In this document: positions 1 to 10,828 of the stretch, piece after piece
Position numbering within the stretch: the first letter of the stretch is position 1
Layout: every line of letters starts with the position of its first letter
Assembly (NCBI GenBank): GCA_948567375.1
Contig: OX419756.1
Coordinates: forward strand, 31,288,552-31,352,551
Direction: 5' to 3'
DNA: 64,000 bases
Source of the DNA: Lunularia cruciata
Lineage: Eukaryota > Streptophyta > Marchantiopsida > Lunulariales > Lunulariaceae
The notes under the pieces: generated by a model
What the model was told of the DNA's origin: nothing
Seen by the model: only the letters and a program-made list of their open reading frames with translations
Database searches by the model: none
Program-made: the position numbers and the translations under genes

Positions 1-2325
1 GTACAGTGTTTGAACTTGAAACCGGAAGAGGAAACCATTGCGTCGGACCCACCGTGAGGGGCGAGTTGGACTGTACATCATAACCTCTGGCATGGCCCCA
101 GTTGCCGCTGCAGAGTTCCGTTCCAACTGACACATGAATGACTGAGTACTCGGGGAGGGGACAAAGGCGAGCCGAATCTGAGTTAAAGTTGTGATCGTGG
201 TTTGCTCGCATTTCGGGGGTTCGCGCACAGGCACATAACTAGCCTTCTATCCCATGGAAATCTTCTTCTTTGGGATTCGATCCGGCTAATGTGGTGATGT
301 CTAAGCTCGAAGGCTTCCTTCAACAGATCAAATGCACCGATCAAAATCTGTTGTAAAACTGAGCCTTTCAACTTTACAATCGCGTTCGTCAAAGACCAAG
401 CTCCATAGATTTTAACAGGGAATTGTCGTCTGTTAAATTATGAACTCTACCAGCGAAGGATTTCAGTTCCCGTTTCTTCCTCGCGAGCCTCGTCACAGAC
501 GATTGGACAGAACCCCGCCTGATATTGCATTTTAGGCGGCTGTGTCCTCTGGTAGCCAATCGTCACAGACGATGACACAGCCTCGCGAGGGGCATAAGTG
601 ACATCCGGAAAGATTTGCTCTAGTATCATTACTCTATTCCAGTCAAAGCAGTTGAGATCACCGACACTACCAACACCTTGCTCCGAATGTTTGCATGGTT
701 AATATCAATCTATCAACGAATATTGGGCGGCCTCTCATGTGTGCCAGACACTTGCTACGGCCATCCTCGCGTCACCCTCTTCCGTCACTCTCTTTGTAGC
801 TACGTCTTTCACCGGGCCTGCGCTCCCTCGAAAGAGTCCCATGGCTGCGGCAGGTGCTGTCCAGGAGATACCCTTATTTAATTGGGCATGCATCCAAACT
901 ACATCTAGAGCAACTCTATGCACTGTACAGGCCCACGAGATCCAAAGAATAATCCCCCTCGTTGCGTTCTACCTCGTTGAACGGCCATCCTACACACAAT
1001 TGCTAACGTTGAGTAAGACCGGCTAATTTCGGGAAATGGCCTTCATTTTCCGATCTACAAGTCTCTGATGTCCTTCTTCCCGCTTGATGATGTCAAGGGC
1101 TGTTGAGAACAGGTCTTGAGTGTCTTTGGATATCGATCAATCCTTCTTATGTCTAGGAAGGAGTTGGGGACGTTCCTTCTTGTGATCTTTCGACGTTGCT
1201 ACTATTCGATTATCGTGACTCTTAAACTCTTATATTTCTGAAGAGGAAGATGGCATTGTTTATTGTAAATAATTAACTAATGCAACACTCTGTCAGTCTG
1301 GAGGACTTGCCGCTTCTCTTGACCATATTTGGAATGGCCATTGAAAGAAAAAGATTCTGTAGTTCTTAAGCGTTGTCAAAAGAAATAATCATGTGAAATC
1401 GTGCTGCTGCGTGCCGCCGATGGTTTTTAGCGAACGCATGCTTGTTCGAGCACAATTTATCAATTGCCAAGCTTTCCGGAGGAGAGATTGCTGGTGGGGA
1501 CTCCCGTTGTGAGATGTAATTGAAAACTAAGGAGCAAGATCGTAAGTTAATAAGGACAGAACAAATGAAAATCGAGAACTGGAGCACGACTGGTCTTTTA
1601 CATTCTATTCTCTTCACCGTTCTGAGATGGAAGCCTCGGTGTGTCGAGTCACATTTGCAACTATGTCATCTCACATCTAGTGAGTTGGTATTGGCATCGA
1701 TCTTTGCAGCGGAATGTTCCAGCAAAGATACTGTTGCATCGACAATGCATCATTCAGACACATGAGCAAAGTTTTTGCCTCCAGGTCGTTTGAGCTCCGT
1801 ATGAGGACAAGGTCCTGAATCTGACAGCTGTAGTTACAGCTGGTTTGGGCCTATCTAAGGTTACGCAGATATAAAACACTAAGTAGTGCATGAAAAGCTA
1901 GAATTGGATGTCTGAAGTATCAGCCTCAACTTCCCAGCATCCGAGTTATATTTGGAGAATTTGGTTGCGCGGGGGAGATGCTGGAGAGTGTGGAGACTGA
2001 CGGGAGAGGAGAGGGAGAGACGCGAGATAATTTTGATAATTTCTGAGTGTTCTCTGGCATTTAGCAATAGAATGAATAGTCAATTTTCTACGTTTTCAAT
2101 TTCGGTTCCATTGGTACTAGATTGAAGACTATGGAGAATGGAGTAGAAAGTTACAAAGATTTATAGCTTTTTTAGGGTTGAGAGTGATCATTATATATTT
2201 AGAGTAATGGATTGTAAATTTTTATTTCTAATCTCTTGGTTTTTATGATTAAATTTCATGAGAATTTAATTTGAAAATTTTGGAGATGAAAATTGAAAAT
2301 TACGAGAGTTTATAGATTTTAGGGT
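1..2325. other. low-copy DNA, no recognisable gene
   Basis: Short open frames occur on both strands (for example 183-392 minus, 678-1026 plus, 1366-1617 minus). None shows a domain, codon pattern or splice context that I recognise. CpG is visibly more frequent here than in the retroelements downstream, which suggests single-copy or weakly methylated DNA. From about 2,050 to 2,325 the sequence becomes AT-rich and leads into the LINE. It could hold regulatory DNA or non-coding exons; nothing more can be supported. Confidence 0.5.
491..573. repeat. paired CGTC-ACA-GACG half-palindromes next to CCAAT/ATTGG
   Basis: A 13-base direct repeat, CGTCACAGACGAT, occurs at 491-503 and 561-573. The core is itself a near-palindrome (CGTC, ACA spacer, GACG). 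The left copy is followed by TGG, making GATTGG; the right copy is preceded by CCAAT. Each copy therefore carries one half of a CCAATCGTC/GACGATTGG palindrome. CTCGCGAG-type palindromes lie just outside, near 479-488 and 581-590. The arrangement looks like a promoter or enhancer module with CCAAT-box and TGACG-like sites, but no adjacent gene is recognisable. Confidence 0.35.
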
Positions 2326-5300
2326 TTGGAAAGATGGTTTTGTTATGTGAGTTGGGAGGTGAGGGGTTGTGGTTTTGCAGATATGGGGAGATACGGGGAG
2401 ATATGGAGAGGAGTATCATGTGTTACTATCATTATTCTTGTGCTAGCCATGGCTACACCTTCCGATGTGGGGTTGCCTAGAGCGGGTCGGGATACACCAT
2501 GCCCAGTGTGTCATCGACGCTTTACTTCGCAAGTGGTAAAGACTTATGTGGGAAGGATGCACAAGGACTATGATTGTACCACTTGGGATATTCACGTGAG
2601 ACGAGCGACCACATCGACTGCAGTGACACTCGGGATTACGCACGCTTCTTCTATACCTTCGTTGATCGCTCCAGGGATACCGATCGAGTCGTGGGAGTGG
2701 TTAGCTTCTCAAGCGGGTTGCATTTTGGGGTTATTTGAGACTAGTTTTCCATGTCCACGTCTATTCCATAGGCTGCCCCGCACACTCCATGATGAGGCAA
2801 GAGAGGCTTTTCACCTACCATTGGATCGTTTGGCACGTGATCCCTTGGAAGAGTTAGCGTGGTTCCTATTCCTCCTACTCCCTCGATGGTGTCTTCGTTA
2901 TGCTAGAGGGGGACGCGTGGGGCATAGAGAGGTGGCGGCTAGATTTCGTCGATTCCGAGCGGGGGATTGGGCAGCGCTTCAGAAGGAGTCTGTTAGGGCT
3001 ACACAATTTAGGAGACAAGCATCGCCACATGATACCATAGATTCCACTCGATTACGACAATGTAGGACATTGGATCAGGCGGGAGAATTTAGTAGAGCAG
3101 CACGAGCGATACACCCTTTGTCTATAGCGAGTCTTACTGATGAGACCATCTCTTCCCTACGCTCATTGCATCCTATAGCAATAGAGGGACTACCACTAGA
3201 GGTCTTAGATTATCAGCCTGAGCAGCCTTTATGTCTTGATAGGTCGTTATTTGCACAAGCATTGTGCACTGCCCCTCGCCTTTCCTCAGGAGGCTTGTCA
3301 GGGATGGTTTATGAGCACCTTAGAGATTGCTTCCAGGCAGATGATCCTTCTAGTGGTTTTACCGAGTTGTTTCAGGTGGCTGCAACAGTAGCGAGAGGAG
3401 ACATTCTTATGTTTGTTAGTCGGGTCTTAGGTGCTAGTCAACTTCTCGCGATTGAGAAGGACACGGGAGGCATTAGACCAATTGCTATTGGAGAGATCTT
3501 TTTGCGTTTGGTCAGCCGTACCATTGTCTTTCAGCATCGTTCTCACTTTCGACAACACCTTAGTCCACATCAGTTTGGAGTAGCTACACCTGGAGGATGT
3601 GAGGCTATATCTCTAGGCATTAGAGCACTCCTAGATATCCATCAGGAGTGGGTCGTCCTACAGGTGGATGTTGAGAACGCTTTTAATAGCGTCTCACGTG
3701 CATCCATCTTTAGAGAGCTTAGAGAGGCTGGTGGATCCTTGGCGAGTCTCATTCCTTTTGTGCGGTCTTTTTATGGCTCTCCTGCTTCCCTTTACTACTA
3801 GCATGGTGGTTCACAAGAGGGAGTCACCGTCTTGGAGTCAGCTGTTGGTACACGACATGGAGATCCTTTGGGGGGGCTCTTATTTGCCATGGCTCACTTT
3901 AGAGCTCTCCTATCTACTACTTTGGCCATGCTAGGTTGTGTATTTCCCTCCTTGGCAGATGATACACACATCGTAGGCCCTGTAGATCAGATTAGGCAGG
4001 CCTTTGACTACTTGACTATCGAGCTACATCTAGTAGGCTTGAGAGTCAAGGTGTCAAAGTGTTAGGCATGGTCCCCTTTAGGTATCCCTCCCCACCTTGA
4101 GCTTCCAGAGGGGTGTATCACATCCACAGATAGACTTCGTGTTCTTGGAGTGCCAGTAGGATTGGAGGATTTCGTCACACGCTTCTTGGACGCTGCCCTT
4201 GCAAAGGATGTTCTCCATGTAGATGGCCTTCCATTACTAGGAGATCCACAGGTGGCATTTAGTATACTCTCTTCCAGTATTGCTCATCGACCATCCTACC
4301 TCATCCGTACAGTTCCCCCCTCACCGTCCTTCCTATCACGTCTGAGAGCATTTGATAGGGAGTCTTTGGTGATATTATTGGACCAAGGACTTTTGAGTGT
4401 GTGACAAGGGATTTGGCACGTAGACAGACGGCTCTACCAATCTCATGTGGTGGGGTTGGCTTGCTTTCTATGGAGGAGATGGAACCTATAGCATTTTTGG
4501 GTAGTTGGGCTCTCTCGGCACCCCTAATTGCCTCTCGTCTTGTGGTTGCTGATAGGCCGGTTTTGGAGACTTATGTGACAGAGGTGGAGGGAGGACCCTT
4601 TTCTCTCTAGGTGTTATTGCGGCAAACGAGAGATAGTCTATCCCCAAGAGCACAAGAGGGTTTTCCATCGTTTGCTTCACTATTGTCAGATTGGACTAGA
4701 GGTCTATAGTCTTCCTTGACGGAGCGATAGTGTGAGCATACGCTACATTCTCTCTTAGTTGACTCGTCCATTCCTCAGGCTACTAGAGCACGTCTACGCT
4801 CTTGCTCCGGCAAGGGTGCAGGCTCGTGGATCCTAGCTCGACCATGCATTAGGGCTTTCCGACTTGCACCGACTACTTTCTCTACAGCGATGAGGTTTAG
4901 CCTAGGTTTGGTCCACCCATCTGCATCTTCACTACTCACTTGTGAGTGTGGTACCACACTAGATGCAGCGGCGGTCCACATGACATGGTGTCCTTTTGGA
5001 GGACAGAGGATAGCTACACATGATGCCATTAGAGACATAGTGTTTGCTATGGCACGAGAGAGTGGATACTTAGCTTGGAGGGAGCGTTCGTATTTGTTGC
5101 AAACGACACGTGTCAATGCAGACTTATACTTGGTCCGAGATGATCAGGTGACAGTAGCGGATGTCGTGGTCATGGACCCTATGCGAGATATAGTTTCAGA
5201 GGGAGTGATTACCCATCCCCCTGGATGGGCGGCAAGTGCAGTAGCAGGTCGCAAGGTCTCCAAGTATAGGGGCATGCAGCGAGGTCACTTCTTTGTTCCT

Positions 5301-5549
5301 CTAGCCTTGGAGTTATATGGAGCGATGGACACAACATTTGACACATTTGTCAGGGAGTGCACGAAAGCTTATCATGTTAGGCGTCAGGGGGTACCACTCT
5401 CACTCTCATACTTTGTAGCTTAGTTTAGACAGCGTGTGTCCATTGCTCTACAAAGAGCAATGGCTGGTGCAATCCATAAGAGAGCAATCACATTAGGTGA
5501 TGTTTCTTCGGATGCTCCAGTTGTGTGTAAACCCGTACGACTTGCATAG
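2326..5549 (+). pseudogene. LINE polyprotein (zinc finger, RT, restriction-like endonuclease), decayed
   Basis: The likely start is the ATG at 2449 (MATPSD); an earlier in-frame ATG lies at 2326. A CPVC zinc finger begins at 2500 and continues to an H-x4-C pair. RT motif A is VDVENAFN (3664 on), motif B is HGDPLGG (about 3850), and motif C is LADD (3952-3963). The C-terminus has C-x-C-x9-H-x3-C (4941 on), then R-x-NADLYL followed about a dozen residues later by ADVVV. This is the CCHC plus PD-(D/E)xK-like pattern of site-specific LINEs. Stops are at 3799, 4063, 4608, 4707, 4728 and 5421. All six are TAG, and after most of them the same frame continues with homologous-looking protein. A frameshift lies near 4390, moving the frame from 1 to 3. 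The true C-terminus is probably the TAG at 5547. Confidence 0.78.
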
Positions 5550-5697
5550 CTCTGTTATTTTAGGTGCGGTAGGGCAGATTTTTCATACAGACTCTATTGG
5601 GGCTTAGCCCCATGTTACCTTTTTTGTCTCACCCTTGTAGGGCTTGATGGGGGTCTTCCCTTCCTTCATTTTTCCTACGCGGTCGCGTTTATTCACA
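5550..5697 (+). other. LINE 3' untranslated region
   Basis: This non-coding tail follows the ORF. It contains a small hairpin-forming stretch (GGGGCTTAGCCCC, about 5599) and ends in a block, TCCTACGCGGTCGCG, that is shared in inverted orientation with 6481-6532. In LINEs of this class the 3' UTR is the RNA structure recognised by the RT, so conservation of the extreme 3' end is expected. Confidence 0.5.
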
Positions 5698-5703
5698 GTT
5701 ATA

Positions 5704-5967
5704 TCAGGCTTTGCTCCGATTCTTCGAAGTCATGGCATTCAGATCTTCGGTAGTTAATAAATGGTAGACCACGGAAGATCCAAAGTTTGGTTCTATTATG
5801 AAGGATTTCGCTGGGTGGGGATTACAGTGGTTCATTTGGGAATAAAAGTACACGTTTGTCCTTACCAAGAAAACTACCGTAACTAGAACAAAGGTACCTA
5901 GGAAAATAACGCCGCCAATCATGGTATCAATTTTGGCGTCAAACCTTCCAAGGTACAGAGTTTGCAC
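5704..5967 (-). CDS. hypothetical 87-aa ORF with one membrane segment
   Basis: The open frame encodes a short N-terminus followed by one clear hydrophobic segment (residues about 17-36, IGGVIFLGTFVLVTV-like) and a hydrophilic tail of about 50 residues. No family is recognised. It lies between the LINE 3' end and the inverted LINE fragment. It may be a chance ORF or one exon of a gene whose other exons I cannot see. No splice sites or promoter could be assigned with confidence. Confidence 0.2.
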   Translation of the reverse strand: MQTLYLGRFDAKIDTMIGGVIFLGTFVLVTVVFLVRTNVYFYSQMNHCNPHPAKSFIIEPNFGSSVVYHLLTTEDLNAMTSKNRSKA

Positions 5968-6480
5968 GGGTGTTTAATTACAGAGTCGAGTGCAGTTCAG
6001 GTACAATTCAGAGATATCTGATTGATCATGAGTAAAAAGCTGACGAGTTCAAAGCCACAGCTATATCACTTATAAGAGCACAAGTAGCTAGTATGCAGTA
6101 CAACAAGATCTTAAGGTATGGAAATATGTAATTTATCTACCCAAATTTTGGGTGATGAACTTCAGATCTTCCGTGCAATGCAACAAATCTGAAAGTTGTT
6201 ACGACACATAGAGAAATGTGCCAGCTGATATTGAGCTCTATCAGTTAATTTTTCGTAGTTTTGCTTCTTTCTGCTCTAACATCACGTTAATACGATCTTT
6301 CCCTTGGTCAATTGCGTAGTGCTACTTAGGGACGTTCCAACTGCGGAAAACTACTCCACTCACAGCACAGAACCCTTATCGGTGACAAATTAAAATTTGT
6401 GTGGTAATTTGGAATTCAAAATCCACGTGGGGAGCTGTGATCTCCGTTTGGGGCTTTCTGTCGATTTTAAGTGTGAAAGG

Positions 6481-6532
6481 CGACCGCGTAGGAAAAACGA
6501 GGGATGGGAAGACCCCATCAAGCCGTACAAGG
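6481..6532 (-). mobile_element. LINE 3'-end fragment, inverted
   Basis: Read on the minus strand, this block matches the LINE 3' end at about 5633-5687. It includes TTGTA-GGCTTGATGGGG, TCTTCCC and the stretch CCTACGCGGTCGC, with a few mismatches. It is best explained as a severely 5'-truncated second copy of the same or a related LINE in the opposite orientation, the usual product of aborted target-primed reverse transcription. Similarity appears to fade beyond about 6,545. Confidence 0.6.
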
Positions 6533-7659
6533 GAAAGGAGAGCAAACGAGAGCTATCGAAGAAGTTGGCTCTTCTAGCTTCCGATCTGAAAGATGGAGCG
6601 TTGTTGCGTTGTAGCGTCGAGCGTTGAATCTAATGATTGCATGAACAGTGTCATCAATGCAACTATTGATGTCTGGAGAGAGACATTCGAAGTAGTTCTT
6701 CATAGGGATTTTCATCCCAGTTACGCCAAGATATTACAAGTTTAGCTTCTGCGCTAGGCGCGTCAAAGATCTATCTTAGACAAAACTATCGCACGGATTT
6801 GTAACAGGTGGAGCTTCCGTGGTGATACTAGTGAGTGAAAGCACCCTCACCATGAATCTTTTAGAACGCAGCGTATCCGGAGCGTGAGTCCTGAACTCGC
6901 GCCTAGTGAGAGCTCGTCTGAACACCATTTACTTCATTTCAAAGAGTTCCCTACGAGCCGAGACCCTGAGAATACTGAGTGTCTGTCGGCAAATCTTGCT
7001 ATTTAGCACCTTATAAATAGCAGGCTCTCTGTATGAGTTCGTTGTCGTCGACTCGTATGTTTTGCTGATCTGCAAATTTATCACCGGAAATGCAAAACTG
7101 TGGACTTTCAGAAACACATCGGAATGGACGTCATCGTTTCGATGTCGAACGGCTTAGATGTTACTAGTCCATTTGCAGTACAGTGATTCACTCTAAAAGT
7201 TAGTTCTCTAATCGTTACTTCTCTAAATATTACAGATTTTAGTGTTGAGAATCGTTGAAAGATTTTACTTTTCTAAGAATGTTTTACCCGAGTTGATTTT
7301 CACCACTTAAGGTTACAGATGAATATTTTCAGAAGAATAATTTCCAGAACTTTAAGAAATAACCATTTACAAGCACTAAAGTACTTCCTTTATACCACCT
7401 GCCTTCATGGTGCAATCCTTTTCCTTGAGCCTGGTGCTATCTTCTTCCTTCATTGCACCAAAGCTAGACCACATAGAACTATGGAAGAATAGTACCAAGG
7501 ACATGGTTAAGTATATAACACGCGTACAGTAGATAAAGTAATATCAACCATGAGAATCAACAGTCGTCCCAAAATTTCATTGAGGGGCAAAGTGAACTTC
7601 CTATTCAATAATAATCTTACTTCTTATTTATTAAACTTCAATGTCACTAATCTACAATT

Positions 7660-7826
7660 CATGGAGATTCAACTACAGTTCGAAGGAGTTTGACCGCCCA
7701 GGAGTATGTTAACTATTAAAACAGTGTAGTACGAGTACCTTGAATACGGAGACTCAACTTCAGTTTCAGAAGGAGTTTCACCGTCAAGGAGTAAGTTAAA
7801 TGATTAAACGTTAAACAGTGCAGTAT
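7660..7826. repeat. two-copy tandem duplication, about 85 bp
   Basis: The sequence beginning GGAGATTCAACT near 7662 is repeated as GGAGACTCAACT near 7748. The following AGGAGTTT, CAGGAGTA/AAGGAGTA, GTTAA and ACAGTG blocks are conserved in the same order. Several mismatches and small gaps indicate an old local duplication. Confidence 0.55.
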
Positions 7827-8310
7827 GAATATGAAATGGAAAAATTAACCAGATCGATAAAGCTTTTAAGAATAAAGTATATTTGAAGATCAATTTTGTC
7901 GTTTGCCCTAATTGTTACTTTTTGAGTTACTCCTTAGCACTAACAATTAGAGAGAGTTGAATGCACATGTAAAGGTTCCCGTGTGGAATGCGAGTTGTTG
8001 TTTTGATCAATCCTCCTCATTATGGTTATCACATTGACCCAGGCAGCAGTCATAGCTTTTGGAAAGCATGAGTTGAGTTGAGTGAGCAGCCAAGTAAAAG
8101 TAAGGATAAGAAGGACGACTCATAGTGGGTCACGGTTTGAATCCAATGACAAGGTTATTAAACCCCCATCGAATGACTCATCCACGAGATGACTGGGAAG
8201 AGTCCAATTTATACATAAATCTGCTTTTATTGTTTCTCACATATGTTTTAAAGCCTCAATCCAGGATGACGAGGTCGTGGATGAAAGAGTGTATTCGCAT
8301 TGGCAGTTTG

Positions 8311-8350
8311 AACTTTTGTGGAGGTTATCCACATAATCTCCACAAAAGTT
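8311..8350. repeat. perfect 13-bp hairpin
   Basis: AACTTTTGTGGAG (8311-8323) is followed after 14 bases by its exact reverse complement (8338-8350). This could be the terminus of a small foldback element or an RNA hairpin. No gene lies next to it. Confidence 0.6.
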
Positions 8351-8805
8351 TCTTCCACCGGTGGACTGATTTGTGGACTATGAGTATCAACGAATTTCCC
8401 TGACGGCACATGTTCATAATGTCATGCGTCACACTTGGCCAGTCTGATTTCAAGAGTCACGGAAGTAAAAGTCTAATTCACAGGAACACGTTGAACTTGT
8501 GGGCCTTGATGACAAGGAACTGGCAGTATAAGAAATTGTTTGATGCACATAGCACGTAACAATTGCAATAACATTATCAATAGCCCCTCCTTACCAATTA
8601 CCTACAAAAGCTATCTCAAAAGTGAGCTATCTCAAAAGATTCTTCCCAGTTGCGCATTGTTTTACAGGCAAGTGGGAAGACACAGAGCTTTCCAGAAAGT
8701 AAGAGCACATTCCGCTTTATTCACAACCAGCATGCCTTAGATCTGCTGAGCTCTTGTCCATTTCTCACCAATAGTTTCTCTCGTCAAATCATTCAAATGC
8801 TTGAG

Positions 8806-8832
8806 GGCCGGTTCACCTTAAGTGAACCGGCC
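8806..8832. repeat. perfect 11-bp GC-rich hairpin
   Basis: GGCCGGTTCAC (8806-8816), a 5-base spacer, and its exact reverse complement (8822-8832), followed by TTTT. The form resembles a factor-independent terminator, but in a eukaryotic setting it is more likely a palindrome at a transposon edge. Confidence 0.6.
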
Positions 8833-8845
8833 TTTTCATCTTTCA

Positions 8846-8926
8846 GATCGGAATTTATCATGAGCCTCATGAGCGATCGGAATTTATCATCTTGAGTCTA
8901 TAATTTCATCAAATTATAGACTCAAG
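8846..8926. repeat. direct repeat followed by perfect 16-bp hairpin
   Basis: GATCGGAATTTATCAT occurs at 8846-8861 and again at 8875-8890. It is immediately followed by a perfect 16-bp inverted repeat (8891-8906 with 8911-8926; arm CTTGAGTCTATAATTT, loop CATC). With the hairpin at 8806 this makes a compact cluster just upstream of the Harbinger-like ORF1 relic and may mark a transposon terminus. Confidence 0.6.
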
Positions 8927-9127
8927 ATTGGATTTGCAGCCTGAAAAATCATTAGTGAAATTTGGAGAATTGTTGAGGATGGATTCTTCTGTACCCAGCA
9001 AAGCAAAAGAGGATGAAAGGTTCCGCATTGCAACACACCATTATGGCCAAATACTAGATTATTTGGAAGACCCCGAGCATTTTGCATAGATTCATGGTGG
9101 GAATTGCAAAAAGCCTATTGAAAATCC

Positions 9128-10060
9128 ATGACTTTTAGTTTCATGGCTACATTTTTGATACAAGAGGGGCAAGGATTTAATTCTTCTATAACAAGTGACA
9201 GGCTTTGCAAGAAATGGTTGAGATGCATGAAACAATACAAAGAAACTTGGGAGTTGAAGAACAAGGCTACGGGAGAACCGGAACAAGGCTACGGGTTCTC
9301 ACCAAGAAGGAATATAGCAATGGGTAAAGAACTATAAAAGATATATTGAATGGAATGTGCCGACATTGTTTTAGAATGGAAGCTATGTTTGAGAAGCAAA
9401 CATTAGTCCATCCACTATGGTAAGTTTGGGAGATTTAAATCCCAATTTGAATGTGGTTGGCTTGGAGGAGGTCCATGAAGGTGCACATGAGGGATCTCAA
9501 TTCCCATCTTCCTTGGAGGTGGTGCTCTCGGACTCATGCACCCACTTTGTCCCAAACACCCAAGGGGTGAAAAATATACCTAGTGTTTACATTGATAATG
9601 GAATCCAATCACATGAAGAGGAGTCACCATTTGGGGCGCCAGTAGAGGACTCACCTTTTCTTACACCACCTCCACTAACTTCTACAAGGGACTGGACCAA
9701 GGGCACTTTCCTAGACCAAGAAGGAGAACATGATCCAAAGAGGAGAAAAGGTGGAATTTTGGCAAGTAAGGTATCTTGGATGTCTCCTAGTATGTCATTG
9801 TCTCATGATTTAGCAAAAATTACCATGTTGAAAGCATATATTATAGTATCAAAAGAGAGGTTATGACTAGCTAAACTAGAAACAACTAACATGATGAAAA
9901 GAGAGAAACTCATGAAAATGGAAGTTGAACGTGTTAGATTAAAGAAAGAATTTGAAAGTTGAAATTGAGAAGAAATTAAGTGCAGATAAAGGGAAGCTAG
10001 GGCAGACAAACACCAGTTCAAGGAGAAGAATTTAGAGTCAAAATGCACGCATGAAATCAA
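9128..10060 (+). pseudogene. Harbinger-type ORF1 (Myb/SANT-like) relic
   Basis: Residues encoded at 9150-9330 resemble the SANT/Myb-like DNA-binding proteins that accompany PIF/Harbinger transposases: the pattern W-x5-QYKETWE, then ATGEPEQGYGFSPRRN. A Pro/Ser/acidic stretch follows (9417-9866, 149 residues, containing PKRRKGG). A charged Lys/Glu-rich helix follows in another frame to about 10,040. At least one frameshift (frame 2 to 3) and stops near 9335 and 9864 show decay. The family assignment rests on motif resemblance only. A Harbinger transposase fragment lies at 31122-32130, beyond a nested copia element. Confidence 0.4.
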
Positions 10061-10079
10061 AATGAGTCTCCTCTAAGCA

Positions 10080-10828
10080 GGAAAATCTCCTAAGGAAATA
10101 AGCATGTATTTCAAAGTGCTAACTCAATTTCTGCATGATCATCCTTCTCCTTCCCAAGAAAAAAACACTACTCCAAATTCATCATACTCTAGTGATAGCA
10201 AATAGCATGCCACAATGTAATGCAAGTAAGTTTGTGATAAAGATGAGTTTTATGAAAATGTTAAACCATAATTTCTGAAATGGCTTTTGAAATATACACC
10301 ATGTTTTTTGAATGTATTATGAGTCTTCTAAAAAGACCACGCTCATTGGTGCTTGCTACCACTCATTGGTGCTTGTTGAAGCTTGTCTTCAATGCCACGT
10401 GCCGCTTGATGCTGCCTGGTGCCGCCTAATGCCACAAGTGGCACAAGGTGGGTTTTTGGTGATGCATAATGGTGCCTATCTTATGTGGGTGGTGCTTGTA
10501 GGAGCCAATTGTAAGTTGTGGATGACGCTCGTAGGTGCTCATCTTATGCAGGTGGTTCTCTTAGGTGCCAATTGATACCTGATTAAACATAAGCCTACAA
10601 TGAGGCATAAGTGACACGTAATACAATAAAATATATTTGAGAGTTTGACAAGAAGATTTAACAAAAATGTGATAAAAGTATGAGAGAGAATATGATACAT
10701 AAGATATGCATAAATTGACATTAGATGTGTATAAAAGGGGAGCCACCAAAGCATGTAACTATGCTAGAGGAGAAGGAGGTGAAGAAGAAGAGGAAGATGA
10801 AACATGGTGTCAAAGTGCTGCTATTGCA
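10080..10828. other. non-coding DNA with degenerate GGTGCC/TGGTGCTT repeats
   Basis: Between 10,330 and 10,575 short units related to TTGGTGCTTG and GTAGGTGC recur irregularly, like an old minisatellite. An 87-residue frame over it is a by-product of the repeat. From 10,760 to 10,805 a GAAGAAGAAG-rich purine tract precedes the copia LTR. Confidence 0.4.

Larger units (their letters stand above)
2326..5697 (+). mobile_element. non-LTR retrotransposon (LINE), restriction-like-endonuclease type
   Basis: A single long ORF carries an N-terminal zinc finger, a non-LTR reverse transcriptase, and a C-terminal CCHC plus restriction-like endonuclease module. A 3' UTR of about 150 bases follows. No apurinic endonuclease domain and no poly(A) tail are visible. 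This is the architecture of the early-branching R2/NeSL/CRE-like groups, many of which insert at specific sites. The 5' end is uncertain: the AT-rich DNA before 2326 may or may not belong to it. The 3' boundary is placed just after the block that recurs inverted at 6481-6532. The copy is dead, with six internal stops and a frameshift. Confidence 0.75.
5968..8300. other. low-copy DNA without recognisable genes
   Basis: Apart from the LINE fragment at 6481-6532 and the duplication at 7660-7826, I see no domain, RNA gene or transposon signature. A short frame at 6397-6627 overlaps the LINE fragment and is not considered real. The stretch from 7,190 to 8,000 is AT-rich. Confidence 0.45.

Noticed and set aside
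678-1026. Overlapping short plus-strand ORFs (67 and 95 residues)
   Set aside because: No domain, poor codon coherence, and competing frames on both strands.
8125-8160. tRNA-like B box (GGTTTGAATCC) suggesting a tRNA or tRNA-derived SINE
   Set aside because: No convincing A box, acceptor stem or 3' tail could be paired around it.
8806-8836. Bacterial-type rho-independent terminator (GC hairpin followed by T run)
   Set aside because: The surrounding DNA is clearly eukaryotic; no bacterial gene or promoter is present.
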